Of a DNA stretch of 64,000 nucleotides, positions 1 through 11,575 are shown piece by piece. The notes under the pieces were generated by a model, which saw only the letters and a list, made by a program, of their open reading frames with translations, had not been told where the DNA came from and searched no databases. Position numbers and translations under genes: made by a program. Source of the stretch: Silene latifolia. Taxonomy: Eukaryota > Streptophyta > Magnoliopsida > Caryophyllales > Caryophyllaceae. The DNA lies in contig NC_133526.1 in assembly GCF_048544455.1 (NCBI RefSeq), positions 6,526,001 to 6,590,000 on the forward strand, read 5' to 3'. Position 1 is the stretch's first letter; every line of letters starts with the position of its first letter.

Positions 1-190
1 TGCCTTTTTGCTGTAAAAGTATCTTGAAATACGGTTTTACCTAAGAAATTGTAATTGCATATTATTATAACCCAAGGTCACCAACTGCACTTGCATATGC
101 TTGTAAACAATTCCGGCCTAGAAACATATGTAAACAAATGAATGATACAAAAGGAGTACAACTTGAGAAGACTCTTCTTTCTTTTGGCAG

Positions 191-1631
191 TCCACAAATT
201 AGTTACTGATGGTCTTGGCTCTATCTTACCCTCTGGAGTTCAGAGAGTTGTTCTGGATGGAATATTCCGTATAGGGCGGGCACAGCTTTCAGAAACAGTT
301 CTAAACGAAAGAAACCCGATTGGTTCATCAAGGCTTGCCAGATTGAAGCGTATATTTGAAGAAGGAAAAAGTCTCCAACTACAATTTCCAGCTGAAGATC
401 TTGGTTTCAGGTAACTTAAATTCTCTTCCCTTTCCAGATATACAACCTCTTGCTACTTTGGTCATTTGTCAACCCTTTATATTTTGTATTTCTTTGTTAA
501 TAAAGGACTCTTTTATGTTGCAGGTATGTGGAAGGAGCTCTTGTATCTGACAGAACTGTCATTCATGACACTGAATATGTTCCCACTGGCCGACGAAGAG
601 ATTATGTTCCATCATCAGAACCAGGCTCACGGCTTCCCCACATGAAAATCAGATCATTATCAAATGGCTCTGACAAGGTAAGCTGGTTTAACAGGAGCTT
701 GTGTTTTGTTTAAAAATAACTCTTTGTTGTTCAAAGCATGTTATTGAATATGAGTTGCCACAACATAGTGATTAGGAAGCTCGCGGCAACTGCATTTGTG
801 GTGGAGATGAGTTTGTAACATCAATTTCGAGATCTACTCCGACACAGAGCAGATCCTCTGTCCCATTTTATGTCCCATTACTTCTCCTAATGACACATTA
901 GCATTAGGAGATATAATATTACCATTTTTATTATTTCAAGTGTGATATGTCAAGATCTTAAGGGAATGGGACACAAGATGGGACATAAAAGTGGGACAAG
1001 TGATCTCTACTCCGACAGAAACATGTCAGGGTTGGGTCATTTTGGGTTTGGACCACTTTCGGTTAATGGCTATTAGTATTTTTGATTAGAATTACTCATT
1101 TTGAGTTAGGACTAATGCAGGCTCATGCAGGCCTACTTTGGAATTTGGATTGTCGTTTTTAAATTCTGAGTCTTGCTTTACTCGGGTCAATTCTGCATGT
1201 CTACTTTTGAGTTTGATTCGTGCTCTCCCGTCCTTTATAAGGTTATGTCGACACTGGACCTTGTGAAGGTAGACAAACTCGAATTTCTACTTATAATCGC
1301 ACCAGTCAAGTCATCTTATGATTTGGGTCACACCACATTAGAGGTGGCCAAGAAATTCAACGCTCTTGTGAAGGTTTGTGTAATCTGGCCGGAGAAGTCA
1401 GCTAATGGAGTGAATGAAACACCGTCCCTAGCTGGCTCTTTCACAAATGTTGTCGAGGTGAAGAGTTCCCGAGAATTACCATCATGGTGGGATGTGTGCC
1501 AGATGAATGACCACGGTGCCATTCTTGTCCGGCCTGATGAGCATATTGCTTGGCGTGCAAGATCGGTTATCAGTGACCCCATGACTGAGATGGAAAGAGT
1601 TCTCACTATTGTGTTGGGAAACAAGACATAA
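191..1631 (+). CDS. FAD-dependent aromatic-ring hydroxylase-like protein, 3' end (5' part outside window)
   Basis: Three exons are supported: about 191-410, 524-677 and 1242-1631, with consistent phases and GT-AG borders (donors at 411 and 678; acceptors ending at 523 and 1241). The protein runs VHKLVTDGLGSILPSG, then GRAQLSE, GSSRLARLKRIFEEGKS, LQLQFPAEDLGFRYVEGALV, and ends with a thioredoxin-like C-terminal domain (VDKLEFLLIIAPVKSSY to RPDEHIAWRARS). This matches the C-terminal half of plant FAD/NAD(P)-binding oxidoreductases related to phenol hydroxylases; the Arabidopsis relative I have in mind is the embryo-defective locus EMB2421, from memory. The family uses FAD and NAD(P)H; the plant substrate is unknown to me. 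The FAD-binding Rossmann part is not in the window. Bases 1-190 look like intron or an unresolved upstream exon: no reading frame joins cleanly. The last intron carries a MITE. Confidence 0.85.
845..1007. mobile_element. Mutator-like MITE in the last intron of the hydroxylase gene
   Basis: The two ends are inverted copies: the left end reads GAGCAGATCCTCTGTCCCAT and the right end, reversed, GAGATCACTTGTCCCACT, both continuing into TTTTATGTCCCAT. A 10-bp direct repeat TACTCCGACA flanks it at 835-844 and 1008-1017, close to the 9-bp duplication usual for Mutator-like elements. It has no coding capacity. Confidence 0.65.
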
Positions 1632-2658
1632 TATAGCAAGTTAAAAAAATACTATTGTGATTTGATGTCTTAAGTTGCTCTATGAATACATTAGTCAGAT
1701 AAACAAAATAAAATAAAATTCCATACATAGTTTGTTGAACATCTCTTTGTTATATGTAAAGTTACAACTAATGTAGGTCTAGTGGACTGTTTATTTGGGA
1801 TTTTAGTGACTGTTTATTTGGGATTTTAGTCTGAGTTGGATGCCAGTAACATAGGTTTTCGTAATGGTTGCTTTGCTTATGCTCCACGATTAGCGGTCTA
1901 AATCGAGTAATTACTTTGTTTATGCGCAACGATTCTTGCTGAATATGGCACATATTGAGGTGAGTTTCAACCGTCGTTAATTCGTACTTTTACATAGATT
2001 TCTGTGCTGGAATTACATAGTTCTAGGAAATTTCGCTTTCAATGTGGCAACAAGTTATAATTGGATGAATTACTGATGGAAGTTGGAAATTTGATAGCAC
2101 TATATACTATCGTGGTCAATTTCTTGCCTTTACGATTTGGTTTTGTTTAATTGCTTACTGAAATGACGCTATATATTGTCGGAACATATTTTGACAAGAT
2201 GGCGTGTTTCATTCCTACAAACTACTGATGGGTTTTGGAAATTGAGCTGAGATAGCATAAGAAAATAAGAATTTGATCTCATACCATTAGTTAAATACAG
2301 AAAATATGAAATGGAGGCGAGTACTATCTGTATTATCGTCCGAACGCTAAAGTTATCAGTTTTCACCAACATGAACTTGGTGATTTCCATAGAATGATAG
2401 AATACAAACTCCTGGAAAGTATGACATATCAGTATATCACCAGTGCCATCCTCAACTGCACAAATTATCGGGTGAAGTTATCTTAATCTAATCCTCGCAG
2501 TTTGCACTTGTTCTTCCGAGATTTGAGTTTGAGAAGACGCTCATCTACTCGACATTCGTACAGCATCATTGAATGACACAATTGCAGGAAGCTTAGTTTG
2601 TACAGTATCATTTTCATTACAAGTGTAAACTGTGCACCGCAGACCAGAAATCCAGGAT
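1632..2658. other. Convergent intergenic spacer
   Basis: This about 1-kb AT-rich spacer lies between the stop of the hydroxylase gene (+) and the stop of the TPR gene (-), so it should hold both 3' UTRs and polyadenylation signals. An AATAAAAT-like run occurs near 1705. A roughly 25-bp direct repeat (GACTGTTTATTTGGGATTTT, twice) lies at 1785-1832. I see no gene. Confidence 0.6.
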
Positions 2659-5600
2659 TTAGAGGGCCCTACAAATTCGAGTATCAACCACCGGGACTTT
2701 GCAAGGAGACTCGGATACATCCAATGCTTCCGCCAGCGATAAACGTCGGTTTCTCCATGCGAACTCTGCCCATTTCTTCATTCTGTCACCCTCAGTCTTT
2801 CTGTTCTCTTGGACACAAAGTACTTCCGCATACCCACCTGCATCAGCAAGAAAGATTTTTAAATGAGGAAGAACATATGGCTACATAAATCCCATGCAAA
2901 TCCAGCAACATCCCCTAAGAATCCAATTTCAAATTAGCATTATTGGTCTAAATATTTATAAAAATAGTGTAAACATAGGATCAAATTTGAGAAATACTCA
3001 AAAGTCAAAACCGCTATTTCTTGTGGTGCTTTTTGAAAAACTAAAAAATCATCCCCAAAGGCAGTTTACCAATACACAACTTGTATTTGGCATGCGTACT
3101 TATTTCATAATTTTTCAGCTAGCATAGTACGTCGAAGCTTAAAACTGCATAGAGCTGCCACACGCAGTGGCAGATTTGTGCCTTTCCTAGTTTCTGAACA
3201 TCCAATAGCCCTTTTCGACAAATAGATTTTGTTTTGGCCCATATTTAAGCCTTGAAGTCTTAAACACCACTTGGAAAGAGTTTCTTCATAACCTTTGACC
3301 TAACGTCCTACCACGCGAAACATGCAAAAATAATTGATACTATCACTGAACGAAATAAAGATTACATTACGAACAAAACAATAGCACAAGTAAATAAGTC
3401 ATGCAAATACGCTCCTGCATGAGTATTAAAAAAAAAAGTAGGGATATTCTATATGGTAGTAATGGTACCATTATGTTTTTCCAAATTCTACATGGTACCC
3501 TTCTTTTTTCAATAACATCAATTATGCCCATGAAGTTTTTACTTATTATACACCGTAACCTAAGTTGCAATTTCCATTAAGTTTTCCGTTAAAAGTTTGT
3601 TTTAACTTATATTATTTTATCTTGTTCATCCAACAATCTTCATCTTCTTTACCCATCTACCTTCATCTTCTTCACCCATATCTTTATTTCTTTGTTCATA
3701 TTTTCATATTATTTTTCCATATATTTTATATTTCTCAGGTTCTTCAACAATTATTCAATTTCTTCCTCCCATATTATCTCTTGCCTTCTCTATCTTTTAA
3801 TTACTACGACTCTACGAGTATCAAGTAAAAAAAGTGTAATCAGATCTTGCTTGATTCGTTTGTTAAACCTTGCACAACTGGATATCCACATTTAACCTTA
3901 CTAATTCCCCATTTAGCTAATCTCTAATCTTCCCTAAAATTCCCTAATTTACCTCCAAATGTCATATTATGCTTCATGAATTTTTATTTTTATTTTTGAC
4001 AAGGTAAGGAAACTAGATTGATTGAAATCAACCTATATCATCCGCAAGGATGAGAACGGTAAACGCAAAAAAAAAAAAAAAAAAATTCAAATTATGCTTC
4101 ACGAATTTATTAAACTACAACATTAAAATTACCAGAAAAGAGATTTAGCTTAGTAGAAATTCTCTAGTTTCTTCTTGAATTTCGTTTATAAATAAGAAAT
4201 TAAGTGAAATTATGATTTTACATTTTTAGGGTTTAGAAAAGATGAAGGATTATGTGAGAAGTGAGAAATGAAACTGGATTATGGTTGGATATGAGAAAAA
4301 TACATATATGGATGGAAAATGTGAGGGAAAATAAATAAATAAAGATATAGGTAAAGAAAATGAAAATTGATGAATGTGGAAGATGACGATTGATGGCTAA
4401 ACCAGATGGAGTGAATGAAAATTTAACACTAACAGAAAACTTAAAGGAAAATACAATTTAGGTTACGGTGTAGTATAAGTAAGAGATTTCAGGGGCACCA
4501 CAAATGATTTTCAAAAAGACGGGTACCACATAGAAACCGAAAAAACACAGGGGAACTATGTAGAATTTCCCAAAAAAAGTACTACTAATTTCTGATGGAG
4601 TTTAGTGAACATATTTGCAGCTAATTGCAGGCGAAGCCAAGTTTTATGAGTAATCGGTAAGTAGTGTGCCTTGAGAAATGAAAAGTAAGGTTGAAAAGTA
4701 CAAGGGAAATCATATACAATTATACATCACTGATTCATAGTGCAATGAAGCTTACCTCTTGCAAGGGCAACAATGTCCTTTTTCTCAATGTCTTCTTGCA
4801 AGTGCACCAAATTCCCGCTTTCATCTTGCACATTTAAGAACCAACAATGTTAGATTATTCATTCATAGACAAATTGTTCTACAAGAAAATTTATTCAGAC
4901 AAAAAAATCATAAAAGTACTGCTCGTAAAACCTTTGTTCTCTAATGCAGGAGCCTTCAGCAAATCAATCGCCTTTCTATACAGACCCTGCAAACAAAAAA
5001 CTAAACAACTGAAAAAACCTTACGGAAATCCAGAAATGTGACCGGTGTACCATTCTAATGGCTGATATTGGAGCACACATACAAAAGTGAACGGCAACAA
5101 AACATACAGATAATCAAATGTATAGCATTAAATATTTTGTGATTTTGTCCTTGCAGTAAGCAACCGACAATACAGCAGGTCACGTAATATTACCATGAAG
5201 AGAATTGACATAGACAAAATGGAAATCAATTTAGTTAGGAAATAAAAAGCCGGCAACAACAAAGCATCAATCCAAGATAACTGGGGGTCGCATGGACAAT
5301 GTGCAGAAACCATCCCTGAAAGAGGTAAAGAAAATAGAGAAGGGAAAAAACAGGGAAGCCTAGAAAATGAAGAAAGGAACAGATAGCCGTGGTATTGACA
5401 CTGCACTACATTTGTCACCACTACACTACACTCTGACATTTCATTTTATACCAAAAATTAAAAAAGAAAGTCTTACAAACAAGACTCAAGTTTGGCACTT
5501 GCATTTTAGTCGAGTAAACATAGACAAAGAAAAAGGACGGCAACAGCAAATAGAAGCTAAGTGAACAATAGAAGCAAATAGAAAAAAGAAACAAGAGGAA

Positions 5601-8404
5601 ATAAGAAGACAAGGAAAGAGAAGGGCAGCAAAGCTAACTAGAGGAGTAGAAAGGTTTCGCAGATCAACAATGGCCTGCCATCTAACCTCTTGAATTAAAA
5701 GGGAGCTTGAGCGTTCAGCAGTTGCTTTATGTCGAAACATGAGAGCTATGCAAGTCAAGATAGTCCCAACTTTTGGATGATGTGTACCTGCACCAGATCA
5801 AACAGGGTGAACATTGCTAATCTTAAGATGGGATTCTCACAGACTCAGAGAGCGGAACTGGAAAGTATATGAATTATGTTACCAAAATTTGCTTCGGCTT
5901 TCTTTAATGCTCGAGTAAGTATTTCCTCTGCCTCCTCGAAATTCCTGAAAGGGAATAATCATATCAGCTGAAAAATAAAACTCTTAAACAACAAGAGGAA
6001 AAAAAATAACAAAGATAATTTGATCGTTTTTTACCCCAAATGTGACTCGAGCTGGCCCAAAGCACAGGTAGCTGCCAAAAGGACTTCTTCTGACGCCATG
6101 TTACATGCACCCAAAAGATATGGATCGCTAAAATCCTTCTTTTCGGATGATTCGTTGATGGCCTTTTTATACAACTCCTTTGCTGCATCAAAGTCACGCT
6201 TGGCATGCAAAAACTCACCATATGATAAGGTCGCGTTGCCTAACAGTTATCATAATTCATTAACAAGGAGTAGTATATTAAAAATGCACTAGCATAGAAG
6301 AGACGATCAAACGAAACTTACCAATACAACCCTCATCTTGGCACCCTTCAAAACAGGCCTTGGCTAAACCAAAGAAAGATAGTCAGTTGGAAGAAACTTC
6401 CAACAACAACAACATTACCCCAGTGCCTCAATGGCTCCCGCAAATTGCGGGGTAAGGGGGGGTCGGATGTACGCAACCTTACCCTTGTGTTAGAAACACA
6501 AAGAGGCTGTTTCTGAATTACCCAAGAAACTTCCATTAAGAAAAAAAAAATAACGAAAGATAACAAAACAGTAAGCTATTACCCGATTCCATATCGCCTT
6601 GAACAAGCTCAACCAATCCTTTAATAGCTTTAGATCGAGCATTAAAGACTTTATATCCATATTCGTCACTATTCTCCAGGCTTTCTTTCTCCAAAAGGTT
6701 CACACACTTGTCTGCGAGCACTGATGAGGTGTCGTCCTATATAAGAGAGGACAATCTAAAGTCAGCCAACTTAGAGCTAAACTAAAATCAAGTTTGATTC
6801 AGAAAGTATTTTCAGTGAGGTGACTAAAATCTAATTACATATACGTATCGCCATTATTATATGCAGCTACAGTTGATTCAAACACCAGAAATTGAGTTAT
6901 GGCATCTGAAAATGGTTAACTAATTACGATACTAAAAGAATAAGCGGGCTTCAGAGAACATACCAGCCCAAGTTCTAAATTAAGCCCAACAAGCGCTTCC
7001 ATTGCAGCAACTGTTCCATCATTAGATTTTAAAATTAAATCCCAAACCAAGTGATAACATATCCCTATAACACTGACTTACGCCATAACATTTTTTTCTT
7101 ACCTCTTACACCTAGTGTTGAGCTCGTTAAATCTTGTATCAAAAGCAATGCCCGCATTGCTTCGTCAATATTACCTCTGAATGAAAAAAGGGGGGTCAGC
7201 ATAACTATTAGCGTTGAACATATTGTTATTCCAGATGACAAACGATGACGGGCCGATTGTACAGACCTTTCCATCAATAAGGTAGAAATGGCAAGTAAAA
7301 CCATTCCTTTTGAATTCTCAATCGTGGCATCAGATCCTTCTTGTGATTGAGAAGACAGCCCTTGCTCTAGCACCAGTAAAGCTTGTGTGTACGATTCATC
7401 TGCCAAACCCAAATGTCGACGAAAGAAACTAATTATTCTCAACAGAAACAAAGTCACAAGCTTTAAGTAATTGATATGTCCCCATCAAAATCAATACACA
7501 ATACCGCGAAGCAAAAATATTCCTCCATCAACCTTAGCAAATGTTTAGCTAAATAGGAATCAGATACTCTAAAGTTTATACCTAACTAAGCAATAATTTG
7601 GTGAATTCCACAACTCGTCACTAAACAACGACAACACAAGAGCCTTAATCCCAAGATAATTTGGGGCCGGTTGACATAAATATCATTTGAACTATCGACG
7701 ATTGTCAATTCTTCATTGATTGACTAAAGAAGTAAAATTACAAACTCAACAAAACTCAATTTGTGATACAGCTCGTTGACTCCCGCAAAACAATCCCAAC
7801 AAACAGTGACGAAACCAGGATTTGAATCCAAGTTAAACTAGTAATGCCTATAAGGTAAACTAGAAAAAAGATCGAAACTTTAACTAAAAATTTCAATTTA
7901 TGTTCGTCGAGGACAACCGCCCTGCTAGTCCCCTAATTCCGCCACCGCCAATATATATACATATCTCGCCAAAATCAAACAATAAGCAATTAACCATAAT
8001 CCCACAAATACCCAAAACTACAAAATCAGCTACAATTGAACATTATAAGCAATTTCAGACTTTTACTTAAAAATTTCGACTTTTTACCTTTGAATCTTTG
8101 ATTATAATACCCTTGCACAGAATAAAAATAAACAAATGAACAGGAAGGGAGGGAGTAGTAAATTATCGCCGCTAAATAAACCCAAAAAGAGAAAGAATTC
8201 AATACCAGTTCTCTGTGATCGAGCAAGGTCAAGAGCGTAATTGATCCTCTGAAGAGCAACTGGGTTAGCATTGGGTACATGGTGTTCGCAATAAGAACGC
8301 GTTAATGATGATTGTAATGGTCGGATACTACGCCGTAAAACGCCGTTGACGGTGGTTTTGACGGCGGTGGTAGGATGGAGACGGCGTAGTGCTGTACGAA
8401 GCAT
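2659..8404 (-). CDS. TPR-repeat protein with mitochondrial-like N-terminus, 12 exons, 439 aa
   Basis: Coding exons on the minus strand, in order: 8404-8206, 7399-7267, 7176-7103, 7010-6964, 6736-6583, 6363-6322, 6239-6035, 5944-5883, 5787-5687, 4986-4932, 4824-4756, 2837-2659. All borders are GT-AG and phases close, giving 1320 nt (439 residues plus TAA). The N-terminus (MLRTALRRLHPTTAVKTTV, then VLRRSIRP) is rich in Arg, Ser and Thr with almost no acidic residues, as in mitochondrial presequences. The rest is helical with TPR/kinesin-light-chain spacing, for example ARGDFDAAKELYKKAI-like and GNFEEAEEILTRALKKAEANFG units at about residues 240-330, and GLYRKAIDLLKAP near 350. The C-terminus ends AFAWRNRRLSLAEAL-like then ICRAL. 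It is probably a protein-interaction scaffold; partner unknown. Several introns carry transposons, the last one a 1.1-kb Mutator-like element. Exon structure is well supported; function is not. Confidence 0.88.
3441..4571. mobile_element. Long-inverted-repeat Mutator-like element, non-autonomous, in TPR gene intron
   Basis: The ends are GGGATATTCTATATGG and, reversed from the right, GGGAAATTCTACATAG. The inverted similarity continues for several hundred bases, including the shared block ACACCGTAACCTAA. The direct repeat AAAAAAAGTA flanks it (3431-3440 and 4572-4581), fitting a 9-10-bp Mutator target duplication. There is no transposase frame. The arms hold short GGTACC-type motifs also seen in other elements of this window (32196-32715, 42890-43256). 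Confidence 0.75.
3984..4090 (+). mobile_element. Short poly(A)-tailed retroposon nested in the Mutator-like element
   Basis: A roughly 107-bp insert ends in about 19 A residues and is flanked by an 18-bp direct repeat differing at one base (ATTATGCTTCATGAATTT at 3966-3983; ATTATGCTTCACGAATTT at 4091-4108). Long variable duplications plus a poly(A) tail indicate L1-type retroposition. The body shares an ATCC..AGGATGA..GGTAA block with the retroposon at 37016-37131. Confidence 0.65.
6403..6523 (+). mobile_element. SINE-like retroposon (Au-like) in TPR gene intron
   Basis: A perfect 12-bp direct repeat AAGAAACTTCCA (6391-6402 and 6524-6535) brackets a 121-bp insert running ACAACAACAACATTACCCC ... 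GCGGGGTAAGGGGGGTCGG ... GAGGCTGTTTC. The GAGGCTGTTTC end resembles, from memory, the 3' part of the plant Au SINE. A diverged copy lies at about 15130-15235. Confidence 0.65.
7622..7680. repeat. Dispersed repeat fragment (AACAACGACAAC...GATAATTTGGGG)
   Basis: This short stretch has the ACAACAAAGCCTTAATCCCAA-like then TTTGGGGTCGG-like layout common in plant introns and UTRs. A second diverged fragment lies at about 5253-5300. Both are in introns of the TPR gene. They are probably decayed SINE ends. Confidence 0.4.
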
Positions 8405-8812
8405 TTTGAATTGGAGATTTTATTGTACGGAAGATGGAGATGGAGATGGAGATGAAGATTCTGGTGATTTTCTGGGAATTTGGTGACAGATGTTAAACCT
8501 CTGTTGAAATTGTTGGAAGGGAGTAGGAGGGTTTTACCAGTTAAGGACAAAGAAGAGATGATCGTAAGATACCCTTTTCACGAGTTTTACTAAGCCGAGT
8601 CGGTTTGGAATGTTTGGATGGGTAACATACTCGGATTAATTTGGGTCGGGTCACAACGGGTTATTTCGGGTTTCGAGTATGTTTTGGGTGTGTTGACCAG
8701 GTTAAATGGGTAGAGTTATTTTTGCGTTAATAATTATGATAGAAAAATTACGATTTGGATTATTACTATTTGTATTATAGTTTAGTTTCGATTATTGATT
8801 CTTTATTTTAAC

Positions 8813-9180
8813 TAGAGATGGAGTAGGCACGCGGGTTGTTGGGCTTCAGCCCGGCACATCCGCACATGGTCCATTTTAGCATGACACGGCACGCCATGCC
8901 CGGGCTGAAGTTTGAGAAAAAAAATATTGTGCCTAGCCCATGCACGGCATGCCGTGGCACACTCGCAATACATAGAAATAAAACTAAACTGAAGGTAATG
9001 CTTGGGCAAGCCAAGTACGGAACACACGACACACTGTGGCCCGTGCCTGGGCCACCATTCCCATTTCACCGGCACGGCATGATACGAAGCCCATTTTCCG
9101 TGTCCGGGTCATGCCATTTTCTTCTCCTAGTACAGTGGACCGTCACGGGGATGACTAGGCACGACCCACTTCCATCTCTA
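8813..9180. mobile_element. GC-rich hAT MITE with 8-bp target duplication
   Basis: A 368-bp element starts TAGAGATGGAGT and ends ACTTCCATCTCTA (inverted repeats). A perfect 8-bp duplication ATTTTAAC flanks it (8805-8812, 9181-9188), the hallmark of hAT elements. The body is rich in GGCACGGC/GCCGTGCC words and strongly GC-rich against an AT-rich background. It has no transposase. It is the best preserved of at least six related copies in the window (23587, 27656, 30418, 33093, 56771). It lies between the divergent TPR and ATG1 genes. Confidence 0.85.
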
Positions 9181-11575
9181 ATTTTAACGTAAATGATATT
9201 AAGTGTGATTTCAATTTAAATGCTCTAATTTTGGGATACTCCAATGAAGAAAATGGAAGACTTAATGAAGTTGAACTAAGAGTTAATTTGTGAAGAGATG
9301 AACTGAACTTGTTGTGTGGAAGCGTCGATACCTCTTGTAGGGCTCTTATTGCACCAGTGTCCACGGTTCATAATAGTACGACATTATCAGCTTTGGGGCA
9401 AACCCTCAACTCTTGGACCCCTTCCTAAAAGATCTACAATTATATTTCGTGGCGCTTATAAAGATGATCTTCCATCTTTACACCACTAATGTGGAACATG
9501 AACTTGCACCTAACAAAACTTAACTAAATGAAACTGAATTAAATTGAATTAAATAGGCCTGAATTGAAATTTAAGTCCAAAAAAACAGGGTTTAACTCTC
9601 GCAAAATGTATTCTACCTAGTGAGTTTGTACATGTGCACAAATTTTAAGGATGTTTAGCGAAACTAAAAAAAGAGGATTAAGCTTCATAGGTAAGAATAG
9701 TTTCTTACTTTTTTAAAGAAGGTTGACTATTGTCTACTTCTCTTTTGGAATCTAAACTTAAGAACATCGTGCACATTTTAACTTGCTTAAATATAAAACT
9801 CCTATATTCTAGTGTAAACAAACAAGCAAGCAAACCGTTGATATCGTAGCCTCCTCCGAAGCTTCAGAAAGCAGCCAAATACATGCCACAAATCATTTTT
9901 TAAACATGGGAAGGTAGGTCTTAATGGGTTAACACTAATGTTGTACGGAGTATTAAGTATGAACTATGACCAAAAAACTAATGTTGTATGTACAAGTCAA
10001 AAAAAACCAGATTACCTAATATATCATGGCACGAGATATTATTATCCTAAATTTGATATAAGAAATACAGTATGAATTTCCGGTGTATGTCAACGGTTAG
10101 AATGAGAACCGGTAATCAACCGATTTTAAAGATATATTTGTATGTGAGTATTAATATCCTAAAACTGATCGTCAAGAGTTTTAGGGATATAGGATATCTA
10201 ATTTTCGGTGTTTATAAGACGAAAAAGTGAGAACTAATAATTAATGTTGCCCACAATCAATGAGAAACTTTGTAAAGAAGAATGAGGGGGGATAGCTTGT
10301 TCTCGATGACCTGCACAGAGAAACCAAATGAAAATATAGACCGCACGAACACATGAAAAAGTCGTTGTGGACAAATTGCAGTATACAAAGCACAATACCG
10401 ATAAGAAAGAAGCCGACCTGCCCAGCCACCCGATTGGACATGACACACGTCTGAATCTAGACTCTTTTCTCTATTACTCATCTCCTAATCCTACTATAGA
10501 TCAAAATACAGGATAAATTAACAAAAAAAAGTTATTTTATACATTATCAAAACCTAAAAAAAACACATGTAACCCCTAAACTATCCTTACTTTTTAATTT
10601 AAGAGATTTTAATCTAAGAAAACTTGCTATTTTCTAAAATTAGAGACCCGCCCCTTCATTGAGCGACCTTGTACGAAAATCACTAAAAAAACCAATCAAC
10701 TTTACTCATCTCTAGATATCAGAAACTTTAAAAAAATAAAACTGGATAATAACCACTCATTATGTACTACTTCCTCCATACCATTCAATTCTATATGTGA
10801 GAATCTTCGATACAACTTCTAATATGAAGTATCATAAAGAATAGTCATGTGTGATCTTGTTTAAATTGTCTTAACAATAAATTATTGTGAATATCAAATT
10901 TTTAATTAATATGTAACTAAAGATATGAACAAAAAAACGAGCATTCATGTACTTGTAAAAAGCAAATATATAGAATAAAATTGAAAGTAAAAGAAAAAAC
11001 AGGCTAATTAGACTAAATATGTTTGAATTAAAAGAAAGACTAAATTTAAAAAAATAAATTGAACAAAATCGAATAAAACTAAACTATAAAACCAAACCAA
11101 ATCAAACCAAACCAAACCAAACCAAACCGTAACCGTAACCGTAAGTCCGTAACCGAGTCTTTAAAGACATAGCGCAGATATACTATTGTTTTGTTTTTTT
11201 AATAGGGAGTAACAAATTTCAACCTTAACACCATATTTGTGTTGAGTGGGACACTGAAAGACGTTACCATTAACAACAAACATTTTTTTAAATAAAAAAA
11301 TTACCAAATCAAATCAAATCAATTCAACTTAAAATCACACTATTTAACTAACCCCAATCACCTCTACCTTACATTATATACACCAAAACAAAATATAAAT
11401 GAAATAATAATAATGAAAAATAATTTACGCCGACGACCACCACCATTTTCATCATCATCATCATCATCATCATCCACAATCTTGAAAAAAAAAATCCCAA
11501 ATTGTTAGGGTTTGTTCATAATTACTGGAGTAGTGTAATTGATTGATAATTAAGTTCAAGAATTAGGGATTAAAA
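9181..11575. other. Divergent intergenic region and ATG1 upstream region
   Basis: This 2.4-kb AT-rich region has no credible coding frame. Near 11090-11150 there are simple ACCAAACCAAACC and ACCGTA repeats. A TATATA stretch at 11375-11380, about 200 bp before the ATG1 start codon, is a possible TATA box. The presumed 5' UTR carries a (CAT)n tract at about 11449-11474. The 9530-9590 stretch resembles the small repeat at 54837-54999. Confidence 0.5.

Noticed and set aside
1328-1639. 103-codon minus-strand frame
   Set aside because: It is the shadow of the last exon of the hydroxylase gene, whose plus-strand frame has clear family similarity.
8836-9192. 118-codon plus-strand frame
   Set aside because: It coincides with the GC-rich hAT MITE and reads through both its ends.
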